DNA from: CAYYHA01 sp964471535
GTDB lineage: Bacteria > Myxococcota > Myxococcia > SLRQ01
Assembly (NCBI GenBank): GCA_964471535.1
Contig: CAYYHA010000025.1
Location: forward strand, 1-32,304
Reading direction: 5' to 3'
DNA: 32,304 nt
Shown here: positions 24,089 through 30,790 of the stretch, piece after piece
Numbering within the stretch: the stretch's first letter is position 1
Layout of the letters: the number at the start of each line of letters is the position of its first letter
The notes under the pieces: generated by a model
The model's database searches: none
What the model was told of the DNA's origin: nothing
The model's input: only the letters and a program-made list of their open reading frames with translations
Program-made: the position numbers and the translations under genes

Positions 24089-24862
24089 GTGGCTGGAAGC
24101 AGTAGCAAGAAGATGACCATCAGGCTCCGGGTCTGGCGGCAGCGGGACGGCCGCTCGAAGGGCCACTTCGAGGACTACGTCGCCCGTGACGTCTCTCCCG
24201 ACATGAGCTTCCTCGAGATGCTCGACGTGGTGAACGAAGAGCTGATCAAGGAGGGCAAGGAACCCATCGCCTTCGATCACGACTGCCGCGAGGGCATCTG
24301 CGGCTCCTGTGGCTTCATGATCAACGGCGTGGCCCACGGCCCCGATCCGGAGACCACCGTCTGCCAGCTCCACATGCGTCGCTTCAAGGATGGCGATGCG
24401 CTCACGCTCGAGCCCTGGCGGGCGCATGCCTTCCCCGTGATCAAGGATCTGGTCGTCGATCGCAGTGCCTTCGACCGGATCATCTCCGCTGGCGGCTACG
24501 TGAGCTTCAACACCGGCTCGGCGCCGGACGGGAACACCATCCCCATCGGGCAGGATCTTGCCGAGCGGGCGATGGACTCGGCTGCGTGCATCGGCTGCGG
24601 CGCCTGCGTCGCGCAGTGCAAGAACGCCAGCGCCGCGCTGTTTACCAGCGCCAAGATCTCCCAATTCGCGCTCCTCCCGCAGGGGGATCCGGAGCGGACG
24701 CGGCGGGTGCAACGCATGGTGGCGCAGCACGATGCCGAGGGCTTCGGCTCGTGCAGCAACGAGGGAGAGTGCGAAGCGGTGTGTCCGAAGAACGTCTCCA
24801 TCGAAAACATCGCCCGCATGAACAAGGAGTTCCTGCGGGCGGTGCTCACGTCGCGAGACTAG
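24089..24862 (+). CDS. sdhB: Succinate dehydrogenase iron-sulfur subunit
   Basis: A 257-residue subunit carrying the three electron-transfer clusters from FAD to quinone. Ligands are visible: [2Fe-2S] C66, C71, C74 and C92; [4Fe-4S] C167, C170, C173 with C232; [3Fe-4S] C177, C222 and C228. The start is taken as GTG 24089 with GGGGAG six bases upstream; ATG 24113 is an alternative giving 249 residues. Last gene of the sdhCAB operon; a hemerythrin gene follows 40 bp later on the same strand. Confidence 0.95.
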   Translation: MAGSSSKKMTIRLRVWRQRDGRSKGHFEDYVARDVSPDMSFLEMLDVVNEELIKEGKEPIAFDHDCREGICGSCGFMINGVAHGPDPETTVCQLHMRRFKDGDALTLEPWRAHAFPVIKDLVVDRSAFDRIISAGGYVSFNTGSAPDGNTIPIGQDLAERAMDSAACIGCGACVAQCKNASAALFTSAKISQFALLPQGDPERTRRVQRMVAQHDAEGFGSCSNEGECEAVCPKNVSIENIARMNKEFLRAVLTSRD

Positions 24863-24902
24863 GTAAGCCGCGCCCCCGCGCCAGCGCTGCCATCCCCGCG
24901 TC

Positions 24903-25400
24903 ATGCCCGCCCGTCCGCCGCCGCGCCCCTCGGATCTGATGCGGATCCACCCGCGCCTGGACGAGGCGTTCGAATCGCACCAGCTCGCCCTCCTGCGCGG
25001 CGACCTCGAGGACGCGCGACGGGCCTTCGACGACTTCGAGGCGCTCCTTCGCGCCCACATGGCCGACGAGGAGCGTTGGGTGCTCCCCCTCTATGCCGAG
25101 CGCATGGCGGCGAAGGGGGCGCCGCCCGGGGGCGGCCCCGAACTCTTTCACAAGGAACACCAAAAGCTCCTCTCCAGCCTCGAAGCGCTGCGGTCGGCGC
25201 TCGGTAACTTGGGTCCCGACGATCTCCGCGCCCGCCTCTCCCTCCTCGAGCAGGAGTATGCGTTCAAGCAGCTGCTCTCCCACCACGACGCGCGGGAGGG
25301 ATCGCTCCTCTACCCGGCGCTCGATGCGCTCTTGAGTGAGGCAGAGGCCCGGGAGCTCTTTGCGCACCTGGCGCTGCCCCCCGAGCCCGAGGCGCGCTAG
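24903..25400 (+). CDS. Hemerythrin-domain protein
   Basis: A 165-residue four-helix-bundle protein with the diiron ligand pattern of hemerythrin HHE domains: H26, H52 with E56 (H-M-A-D-E-E), H83/H86 (F-H-K-E-H) and H127/H128 with E132 (H-H-D-A-R-E-G). Bacterial members bind O2 or NO at a diiron site, or sense or repair iron damage. The start at 24903 has no obvious ribosome binding site; ATG 24939 is a possible shorter start. It lies 40 bp after sdhB and might be co-transcribed, a plausible link with respiratory oxygen use, but this is inference from position. Confidence 0.85.
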   Translation: MPARPPPRPSDLMRIHPRLDEAFESHQLALLRGDLEDARRAFDDFEALLRAHMADEERWVLPLYAERMAAKGAPPGGGPELFHKEHQKLLSSLEALRSALGNLGPDDLRARLSLLEQEYAFKQLLSHHDAREGSLLYPALDALLSEAEARELFAHLALPPEPEAR

Positions 25401-25422
25401 GCGTGCGCCCGGTCGGCGCTGC

Positions 25423-25977
25423 CTAGGTTCCGCGCCCACCGAGGAACCGTGCGACGGCCTCGAGGATCGCCTCCGGCTCGGCCATCCTCCCCACCGCCTC
25501 GTAGCCCTCGGCGAGCGGTCCAACCACCGGGCCCACCCGCCGCACGCCCCGCGCCTCGAGCGTCTCGATGTTCGCTTGGGTGGCAGGATGCTCCCACATA
25601 CCGTCGTTCATCGCCGGCGCCACGAAGACCGGCGCGCGCAGTGCGAGGAGCACCGTGGACGGGGCATCGTCGGCGAGACCATGGGCCATCTTGGCCAGGA
25701 AGTGGGCCGTTGCGGGGGCGACGACGGCGACCTCCGCCCACCGCGCCAGCTCGATGTGGGCGAGGGCAGGTGCGCCGTCGAAGAGGTCGGTGAGGACCGC
25801 GTGGCCGGTGAGCGCCTCGAAGGTCGCCTTCCCCACGAAGGCCTGCGCCGCTCGGGTCATGCTCACCCGCACGGTGGCGCCCGAGTGCAGGAGCAGGCGG
25901 GCGAGGAAGGCCGCCTTGTAGGCGGCCACTCCGCCGGTGACCACGAGGAGGAGGCGACGGTCCGAGAGGGAGCCCAT
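25423..25977 (-). CDS. Stand-alone CoaC-like flavoprotein (PPC decarboxylase family, HFCD)
   Basis: A 184-residue FMN protein of the homo-oligomeric flavin-containing Cys decarboxylase family. It keeps T-G-G-V-A-A-Y-K (14-21) for FMN, catalytic His74 in A-H-I-E-L, and P-A-M-N-D-G-M-W (121-128), the substrate-binding P-x-M-N-x-x-M-W motif. CoaC decarboxylates 4'-phosphopantothenoylcysteine in coenzyme A synthesis and is normally fused to CoaB; here CoaB is not adjacent. In E. coli Dfp a Cys158 in an A-C-G segment reduces the intermediate; here that position is Glu157 (L-A-E-G), so the reductive step may differ. CoaC is the best guess, with other HFCD decarboxylases (EpiD-like) the alternative. 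It starts six bases after the DUF523 stop on the same strand. Confidence 0.78.
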   Translation of the reverse strand: MGSLSDRRLLLVVTGGVAAYKAAFLARLLLHSGATVRVSMTRAAQAFVGKATFEALTGHAVLTDLFDGAPALAHIELARWAEVAVVAPATAHFLAKMAHGLADDAPSTVLLALRAPVFVAPAMNDGMWEHPATQANIETLEARGVRRVGPVVGPLAEGYEAVGRMAEPEAILEAVARFLGGRGT

Positions 25978-25983
25978 GGACGC

Positions 25984-26478
25984 TCAAGATGCCAGGCGGG
26001 CGCGGCAGCGGTCTAGGAAGGCGGCGAGCGCTGCCGGGTCCTCGAGCTCTCGCTCCTCCGCGAGGGGCAGCGCCGGCGCCAGCGTCCGAACCTCGGCGGC
26101 GAAGAGGCCGGTCCCATCGCGCACCACCTGCCCTCCGATCCAGCGCTTCGTCGAGCCGAGGCCGCAGCTCGGAGACTTCGACTTGAGCACGAAGCCGTGC
26201 ACGGGCAGGGCCAGAAGCGCTTCGATGCGCCGGCGGGCAAAGCGCCGCATCGCCTCGGTCCAGTCCCGGCGGCTCGACTCGCCGACGAGGCGCTCGCAGC
26301 CTTGCGCTCCCTCGAGGCGGATGCGCTCTCGCGGAACGGGCATCCCCAGCTCCACCTCGGGGCAAACGGGGACCCATTCCACCTCGACCTGGCGAAGGAA
26401 GGGGGCCTCCTCGTGTCCCCCGTCGTAGCGCACCGCGTCCCCAAGGAGGCAGCGGCTGATGGCGATGCGCGGCTTCAT
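25984..26478 (-). CDS. DUF523 family protein
   Basis: A 164-residue protein of the uncharacterised DUF523 family. Conserved features are I-S-R-C-L-L-G (7-13), V-R-Y-D-G-G-H (16-22), V-C-P-E-V-E-L-G-M-P-V-P-R (38-50) and K-S-P-S-C-G (101-106), giving conserved cysteines C10, C39 and C105 that could bind metal or be redox active. The start at 26478 fits the family N-terminus; the 23-residue upstream extension is arginine/proline-rich and unlikely. It is divergent from the ion-channel gene with only about 40 bp between starts, so promoters overlap. Confidence 0.85.
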   Translation of the reverse strand: MKPRIAISRCLLGDAVRYDGGHEEAPFLRQVEVEWVPVCPEVELGMPVPRERIRLEGAQGCERLVGESSRRDWTEAMRRFARRRIEALLALPVHGFVLKSKSPSCGLGSTKRWIGGQVVRDGTGLFAAEVRTLAPALPLAEERELEDPAALAAFLDRCRARLAS

Positions 26479-26519
26479 CGGCGGAACTGTAGCACCAAGG
26501 CGCCATCGCCGCGGTGGGA

Positions 26520-27995
26520 ATGGAGGTTGCCAAGGATGGCGACCCAAGTGAGACTCGTGCCGTGGCCGACGACCGGGAACTCACGGCCTACGAAGCGCTG
26601 AAGGACGCCGTCAGTCGATTCCTCTACCATCCGTGGACCGAGCTGGGGCTCCTTCTCCTCATCCTCGTTTGGGTGGCGCTGCTCATCGCCGAGTCCAGCT
26701 ACCAGGGCCAGCCCGCCGTAGCGCGCATGCTGGGAATCGCCGGCGATCTCATCACGTGGCTCTTCGTGATCGAGTTGTCTCTGCGCCTGTGGGTGGCGCG
26801 CAAGAAGCGTCGCTTCTTTCGTCGCTACTGGCTGGACATCCTCTCGGTTCTACCGGTGGTCCGGCCGCTGCGGCTCCTGCGGGTGGTGCGGCTCCTGCGT
26901 CTCTTTCGGGCGGGGCTCCTTCTCAACCGCCGCATCTCTGCCTTCCAAGGCGTCTTTCGCTTCGCTGGGACTGAGTTCACCCTGCTCGGCACCGTCACGG
27001 TGATCCTCGTCCTGGCCGGTGCCGTCACGATCTTCCTCGCCGAGAACCGCGCCAACCCGGACTTCCGGCATCTGGAGTCCGCAGTGTGGTTCGCGGTCTA
27101 TACCCTGATAGGTGGCGAGCCGATCGGGGGCACGCCGGCCAGCGAACTCGGACACGTCGTGACGCTGGGGCTGATGCTGGGTGGGCTGACCGTCTTCGGC
27201 ATGTTCGTCGGCACCGTCTCCGCTTCGATGGCGCAGCGGCTGGCGCAGCGTTCGGAGGTCAACGAAATGGATCTCGACGAACTCATCGACCACGTCGTCG
27301 TCTGCGGTTGGAATCACAGCGGCCCGATGGTGGTGGAGGAGCTGTTCTCGATCGATGCGCGGCAGGCGGTGGTCATCGTCACCGAGGACAGCCGTCCGCC
27401 GGCCGACCTGCGGCGCGAGCGCATTCGCCCCGAGCTGCTCTACCACGTCAGCGGCGACTACACCCGGGTCGAGGTGCTCGAGGAAGCTGCGATTCGCAAG
27501 GCGACGACAGCCATCCTCCTCTCCGACAAGACGGTGGAGCGCAGCGATCAAGATCGGGATGCGCGGACCGTTCTCGCTGCGCTCACCATCGAACGCCTTG
27601 CGCCCCACATCTTTACCTGTGCGGAGCTGCGCAGCCGGGAGAACGAATCGCTCCTGCGCATGGCCGGCGTCGAGGAGATCGTCATCGCCGACGAGTACAG
27701 CGGCTACATCATGGGTTCGGTGAGTCGCAACCGCGGGCTCGTCAAGACGCTCGACGAGATTCTCTCCATCCGCTACGGCAACGCCTTCTACAAGGCCGAC
27801 CTGCCGCCGGAGCACGTGGGCAAGACGGTGGGAGAGCTGGCCCACCTGCTCCGCACCGCCCACGAGGCGATTCTCGTCTCCCTCGAGCGGGGAGAGGGTC
27901 AGCACTTCGAGGTGAAGGTAAACCCACCCACCGAGATGAAGGTGGAGGCCGGCGACCGGCTGGTCGTCATCGCGGAGCGCCCGGTGCGCTGGTAG
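26520..27995 (+). CDS. Voltage-sensor-like ion channel with RCK/TrkA-N domains
   Basis: A 491-residue membrane protein laid out like a six-helix voltage-gated cation channel followed by an RCK/TrkA ligand-binding domain. S4 is striking: arginines at 115, 118, 121, 124, 127 and 130, one every third residue, with R137-R138 after. The pore helix and filter region (191-210) reads Y-T-L-I-G-G-E-P-I-G-G-T-P, not the K+-channel T-V-G-Y-G. An inner helix follows (214-235), then a Rossmann motif V-C-G-W-N-H-S-G (261-268) of the TrkA-N/RCK fold and a TrkA-C-like end (about 420-491). It probably passes a cation and is gated by voltage and a nucleotide or ion. The start (ATG 26520 or GTG 26514) is approximate. 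Confidence 0.82.
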   Translation: MEVAKDGDPSETRAVADDRELTAYEALKDAVSRFLYHPWTELGLLLLILVWVALLIAESSYQGQPAVARMLGIAGDLITWLFVIELSLRLWVARKKRRFFRRYWLDILSVLPVVRPLRLLRVVRLLRLFRAGLLLNRRISAFQGVFRFAGTEFTLLGTVTVILVLAGAVTIFLAENRANPDFRHLESAVWFAVYTLIGGEPIGGTPASELGHVVTLGLMLGGLTVFGMFVGTVSASMAQRLAQRSEVNEMDLDELIDHVVVCGWNHSGPMVVEELFSIDARQAVVIVTEDSRPPADLRRERIRPELLYHVSGDYTRVEVLEEAAIRKATTAILLSDKTVERSDQDRDARTVLAALTIERLAPHIFTCAELRSRENESLLRMAGVEEIVIADEYSGYIMGSVSRNRGLVKTLDEILSIRYGNAFYKADLPPEHVGKTVGELAHLLRTAHEAILVSLERGEGQHFEVKVNPPTEMKVEAGDRLVVIAERPVRW

Positions 27996-28012
27996 CTTGG
28001 CGGCTGCGGGGG

Positions 28013-28414
28013 TCAGCTTCGCAGCAGTTCGAGCCCCTCGCGCTGCAGCTCGAGCTGACGCTGCACGTAGTCCTGGGCGCGTTCCAGCCAGTGCTCATCG
28101 ATGCCCAGGTCCTCCGCCAGTGCTTGGATGACCTTCATCTCTTCAGGGTGCGCCACGTCGTCGGCGAGGACCACGCCGAAGAGCTCCAGGAGGAGCGCAC
28201 GGCTTGCCGTCCCCTCTTCGAACTTCTTGGCCAGGGAGCGCACCTCGTCGACCGTCTTCGCGCCCTCCGGCACCTCCTCGAGCGCCGATTCCTGCAAGAG
28301 TCCCTGCACCACCAGCTCCTCGCGGCCGTCGCGGTCGTCGTCTACCGCCACCATGAACTGCGCCATCTTGCAGAGCGCTTCCTGCTGCTCTCGGTCCAGA
28401 AGAGAAATGAACAT
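28013..28414 (-). CDS. TerB-like helical protein
   Basis: A 133-residue, acidic, all-helical protein. Leucine-rich helices with an acidic cluster V-D-D-D-R-D-G (24-30) near the N-terminus and E-L-F-G-V-V-L-A-D-D-V (77-87) in the second half resemble the TerB-type (TerB/DjlA) helical fold, but I see no strict catalytic motif. TerB-fold proteins are often scaffolds near signalling proteins; the function here is unknown. A GGAGGG ribosome binding site precedes the ATG at 28414. It is the last of three minus-strand genes, 27 bp after the cyclase gene. Confidence 0.6.
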   Translation of the reverse strand: MFISLLDREQQEALCKMAQFMVAVDDDRDGREELVVQGLLQESALEEVPEGAKTVDEVRSLAKKFEEGTASRALLLELFGVVLADDVAHPEEMKVIQALAEDLGIDEHWLERAQDYVQRQLELQREGLELLRS

Positions 28415-28441
28415 CTGTTCCCTCCGTCTCGCCCTTGCGGC

Positions 28442-29059
28442 TCAGAGTGTGTAGTCGACTTTGTAGTAGACCGGCGGGAATCCGTCAGCCTTCTCTACGC
28501 GGGAGACGCCCACCCCCAGGGCCGGTGCCTCCACCGCGTCGCTGGCAGCCGGGGTCAGGAGAATCTCCCCGTGTCTTGCGATGTCCTCGCCCAGCTTCGA
28601 GGCATAGTTGACCTCCTCGCCCCACACGTCGTGGTCACCGATCCGGAGCATCTCGCCGTAGCCAATCCCAACGCAGAGCATCACACGGTCCTCCTCGGGC
28701 CGCCCCGCGTTGTAACGCTCACAGATGCGCTGCGCCTCGATCATGCACTCGAGCGCCTGCTCGGGCCTCCGGAAGAGCACGAGCCAGCTGTCCGCTTCCT
28801 GCTTCAGGATGAGGCCGCTGTATTCGTCGACCACCGGCGCGAGCAGACGCCTCTTCTGGTGGATGACCGAGAGGAAATGGATGATTCCAAAGTCCCGCGT
28901 TCGCTTGGAGAAACCGACGAGGTCGGTGAAGACCACCGCCCAGGTCTCTCCGAAGCGCTCCCAGATCTTTCGGTCGATGGCCTCTCGGTCCGCGCCGGGC
29001 TGAAGGCGGGCCTCGATGAGCCGTTCCAGCGCTTCCTGCGAGGGTCCCGCCCCGGCCAT
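28442..29059 (-). CDS. Class III adenylate/guanylate cyclase-like protein
   Basis: A 205-residue stand-alone class III nucleotidyl cyclase catalytic domain that would make cAMP or cGMP from ATP or GTP in the cytoplasm. Metal-binding aspartates D46 (F-T-D-L-V-G-F-S) and D90 (K-Q-E-A-D) are present; K86, four residues before D90, fits the substrate-selecting lysine of adenylate cyclases. N151 of V-N-Y-A-S-K fits the transition-state Asn, but the usual Arg four residues later is Lys155, so activity may be lower. There is no membrane or sensor domain. The start lies three bases after the stop of the sigma54-activator gene, so they are co-transcribed. AC function is inferred, not certain. Confidence 0.85.
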   Translation of the reverse strand: MAGAGPSQEALERLIEARLQPGADREAIDRKIWERFGETWAVVFTDLVGFSKRTRDFGIIHFLSVIHQKRRLLAPVVDEYSGLILKQEADSWLVLFRRPEQALECMIEAQRICERYNAGRPEEDRVMLCVGIGYGEMLRIGDHDVWGEEVNYASKLGEDIARHGEILLTPAASDAVEAPALGVGVSRVEKADGFPPVYYKVDYTL

Positions 29060-29062
29060 TGC

Positions 29063-30520
29063 TCATGCCCCCCGCCCGATGGCCTTTGCGTCCAGGCCGT
29101 ACTTCTTCACCAGGCGCTCGATGCTCTTGCGATGGAGCCCGCTGCGCCGCGCGGCCTCCGAGATGTTCCCGCCACAGCGCCGCAGGATGTTTACCAGGTA
29201 CTCCTTTTCGAAGGCCTCGAGGAGGGACTCCTTTGCGTCCTTGAACGGCACCGCCTCGTCGAAGACGAGGCCCCCGGCGGGTGCCGGCTCCTCGGAGAGC
29301 GCGTAGTCGGCGCCGTGGATGCGCTCGGGCAGGTCCTCGAGATCCACGATGCCGTCGTCGGAGAGCGTCATTGCCTGCTGCACCACGTTCACCAGCTCGC
29401 GGACGTTGCCGGGCCAGTCGTAGCCCATGAGCGCGGAGATCGCCGCGTCCGTGAACCGCGCCGGCCCCAGCTTCGGGCGCGCACGCTCCACCAGGTCCTC
29501 CACGATGAGCGGGATGTCGTCTCGGCGCTCCCGAAGCGGGGGAAGGTGGATGTTGATCACCGAGAGGCGGAAGAAGAGATCCTCCCGGAAGTTTCCCGCC
29601 TGGATCTCCTTGTGCAGGTCGCGGTTGGTGGCGGCGACCACTCGGACGTCCACGTGCTTGACGCGGTTCGATCCGACGCGGCGCACCTCACCGTTCTCGA
29701 GCGCCCGTAGCAGGCGCGGCTGCAGGTCCAGGCGCAGCTCACCGAGTTCATCCAGGAAGATCGTCCCGCCGTCGGCCCGTTCGAAGGCGCCGGCTCGGGC
29801 GCGGTCGGCCCCGGTGAACGCACCCTTTTCGTGCCCGAAGATCTGCGACTCGATGAGGTTCGGCGGGATCGCACCGCAGTCGAGCACCTCGAAGGGGCCA
29901 TCGCGCCGACCAGAGAGCGCGTGGATGGCCCGCGCGGCCAGCTCCTTGCCCGTGCCCGTCTCTCCGGTGATGAGCACGGTGACGTCCATGGGGGCGATCT
30001 TGCGGATGAGCCCGAAGATCTGACGCATCTTGAGCGACTGGCCGATCATGCCCCCGAGGCGGCTCTCGGGATCGGCCTCCACCGAGATCTCCTCGTCCAC
30101 CACGTCGAAGCGAAGGCACGACTCGCCACAGCGGATGGTGCAGCCGTCGGTGAGGTAGGCGCGCTCGATGCGTTTGCCGTCGAGGAAGGTCCCGTTGGTG
30201 GAGTCGAGGTCGCACAAGAGATAGCCGCGCTCGGTGAAGCGGATCTCCGCGTGCCGGCGGCTGACCGTGCGATCCTCGAGCACGAAGTCCGAGGAGGGGT
30301 GGGAGCCGATGCGAATGTGTTCCCGTTCGGTGACCAGCGATCGTCCCTTCGCCGGCCCGCCGCTCGCCTGCAGGCGCACCCTGCGTAGCTTCAGGAGGGT
30401 GCGGGTCTCCACCATCATGGTGGTGGTGCGCGTCACCTCGGCGAAGTCGTCGTCCTCGAAGTCCCCCTCGAGTTCGTCCTGGGGCGGGCGGAGGCGCGCA
30501 TCGTCGCTGGGTCCGACCAT
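29063..30520 (-). CDS. FHA-domain sigma54-dependent transcriptional activator
   Basis: A 485-residue bacterial enhancer-binding protein. An FHA phosphothreonine-binding domain covers about 57-140 (I-G-S-H-P-S-S-D-F near 71-79, S-R-R-H 87-90, S-T-N-G-T-F 107-112). An AAA+ domain covers about 155-400 with Walker A G-E-T-G-T-G-K-E (186-193) and the sigma54-contact loop G-A-F-T-G-A (233-238). A Fis-type helix-turn-helix lies near the C-terminus (G-G-N-I-S-E-A-A-R-R-S-G-L). It would activate sigma54 promoters in response to Ser/Thr phosphorylation of a partner protein, a set-up common in myxobacteria. The start at 30520 lacks a good ribosome binding site; the upstream in-frame extension is arginine/proline-rich and improbable. 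First gene of the EBP-cyclase-TerB-like operon. Confidence 0.92.
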   Translation of the reverse strand: MVGPSDDARLRPPQDELEGDFEDDDFAEVTRTTTMMVETRTLLKLRRVRLQASGGPAKGRSLVTEREHIRIGSHPSSDFVLEDRTVSRRHAEIRFTERGYLLCDLDSTNGTFLDGKRIERAYLTDGCTIRCGESCLRFDVVDEEISVEADPESRLGGMIGQSLKMRQIFGLIRKIAPMDVTVLITGETGTGKELAARAIHALSGRRDGPFEVLDCGAIPPNLIESQIFGHEKGAFTGADRARAGAFERADGGTIFLDELGELRLDLQPRLLRALENGEVRRVGSNRVKHVDVRVVAATNRDLHKEIQAGNFREDLFFRLSVINIHLPPLRERRDDIPLIVEDLVERARPKLGPARFTDAAISALMGYDWPGNVRELVNVVQQAMTLSDDGIVDLEDLPERIHGADYALSEEPAPAGGLVFDEAVPFKDAKESLLEAFEKEYLVNILRRCGGNISEAARRSGLHRKSIERLVKKYGLDAKAIGRGA

Positions 30521-30790
30521 GGGCAAGAGGGTACACCGGCGGGGAGGCGTGAATCCACACGGGGTGCCGCCGCCGCCCGGGCTTCGCGAGGAGGATCCAA
30601 GGGTGGAGCCCGCCTCTCGCGATCTGCGCCGGGCGCCGCCCGTGGGCCGGCCGGCTGGGCACCGGAACGCCCCGCCGCCGGGCGCCTGGGTCGATGCCGC
30701 CTTCGGCGGAGCCACGTTTTGGCCCGGCGGCTTACCCCTTTTGAGCGAGCCTTGTCGGAGGGCCCCACCCGGGGGGATCATGCCCGCCGC
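30521..30790. other. Divergent intergenic region
   Basis: The region lies between the divergent starts of the sigma54 activator and the PilZ gene and must hold both promoters. I looked for a GG-N10-GC sigma54 site and found no convincing match. GGAG at 30708-30711 sits seven bases before an in-frame TTG at 30719, which could be the true start of the PilZ gene. Confidence 0.45.

Noticed and set aside
27086..29710. Plus-strand open frame of 874 codons across the channel 3' end, TerB-like, cyclase and activator genes
   Set aside because: It changes character at each real gene boundary and matches no family; the real genes on their strands explain the sequence.
30719..30740. Possible sigma54 promoter upstream of the PilZ gene (TGGCCCGGCGGCTTAC)
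   Set aside because: The GG and GC elements are not ten bases apart, so it does not fit the GG-N10-GC rule; the similarity is chance in GC-rich DNA.
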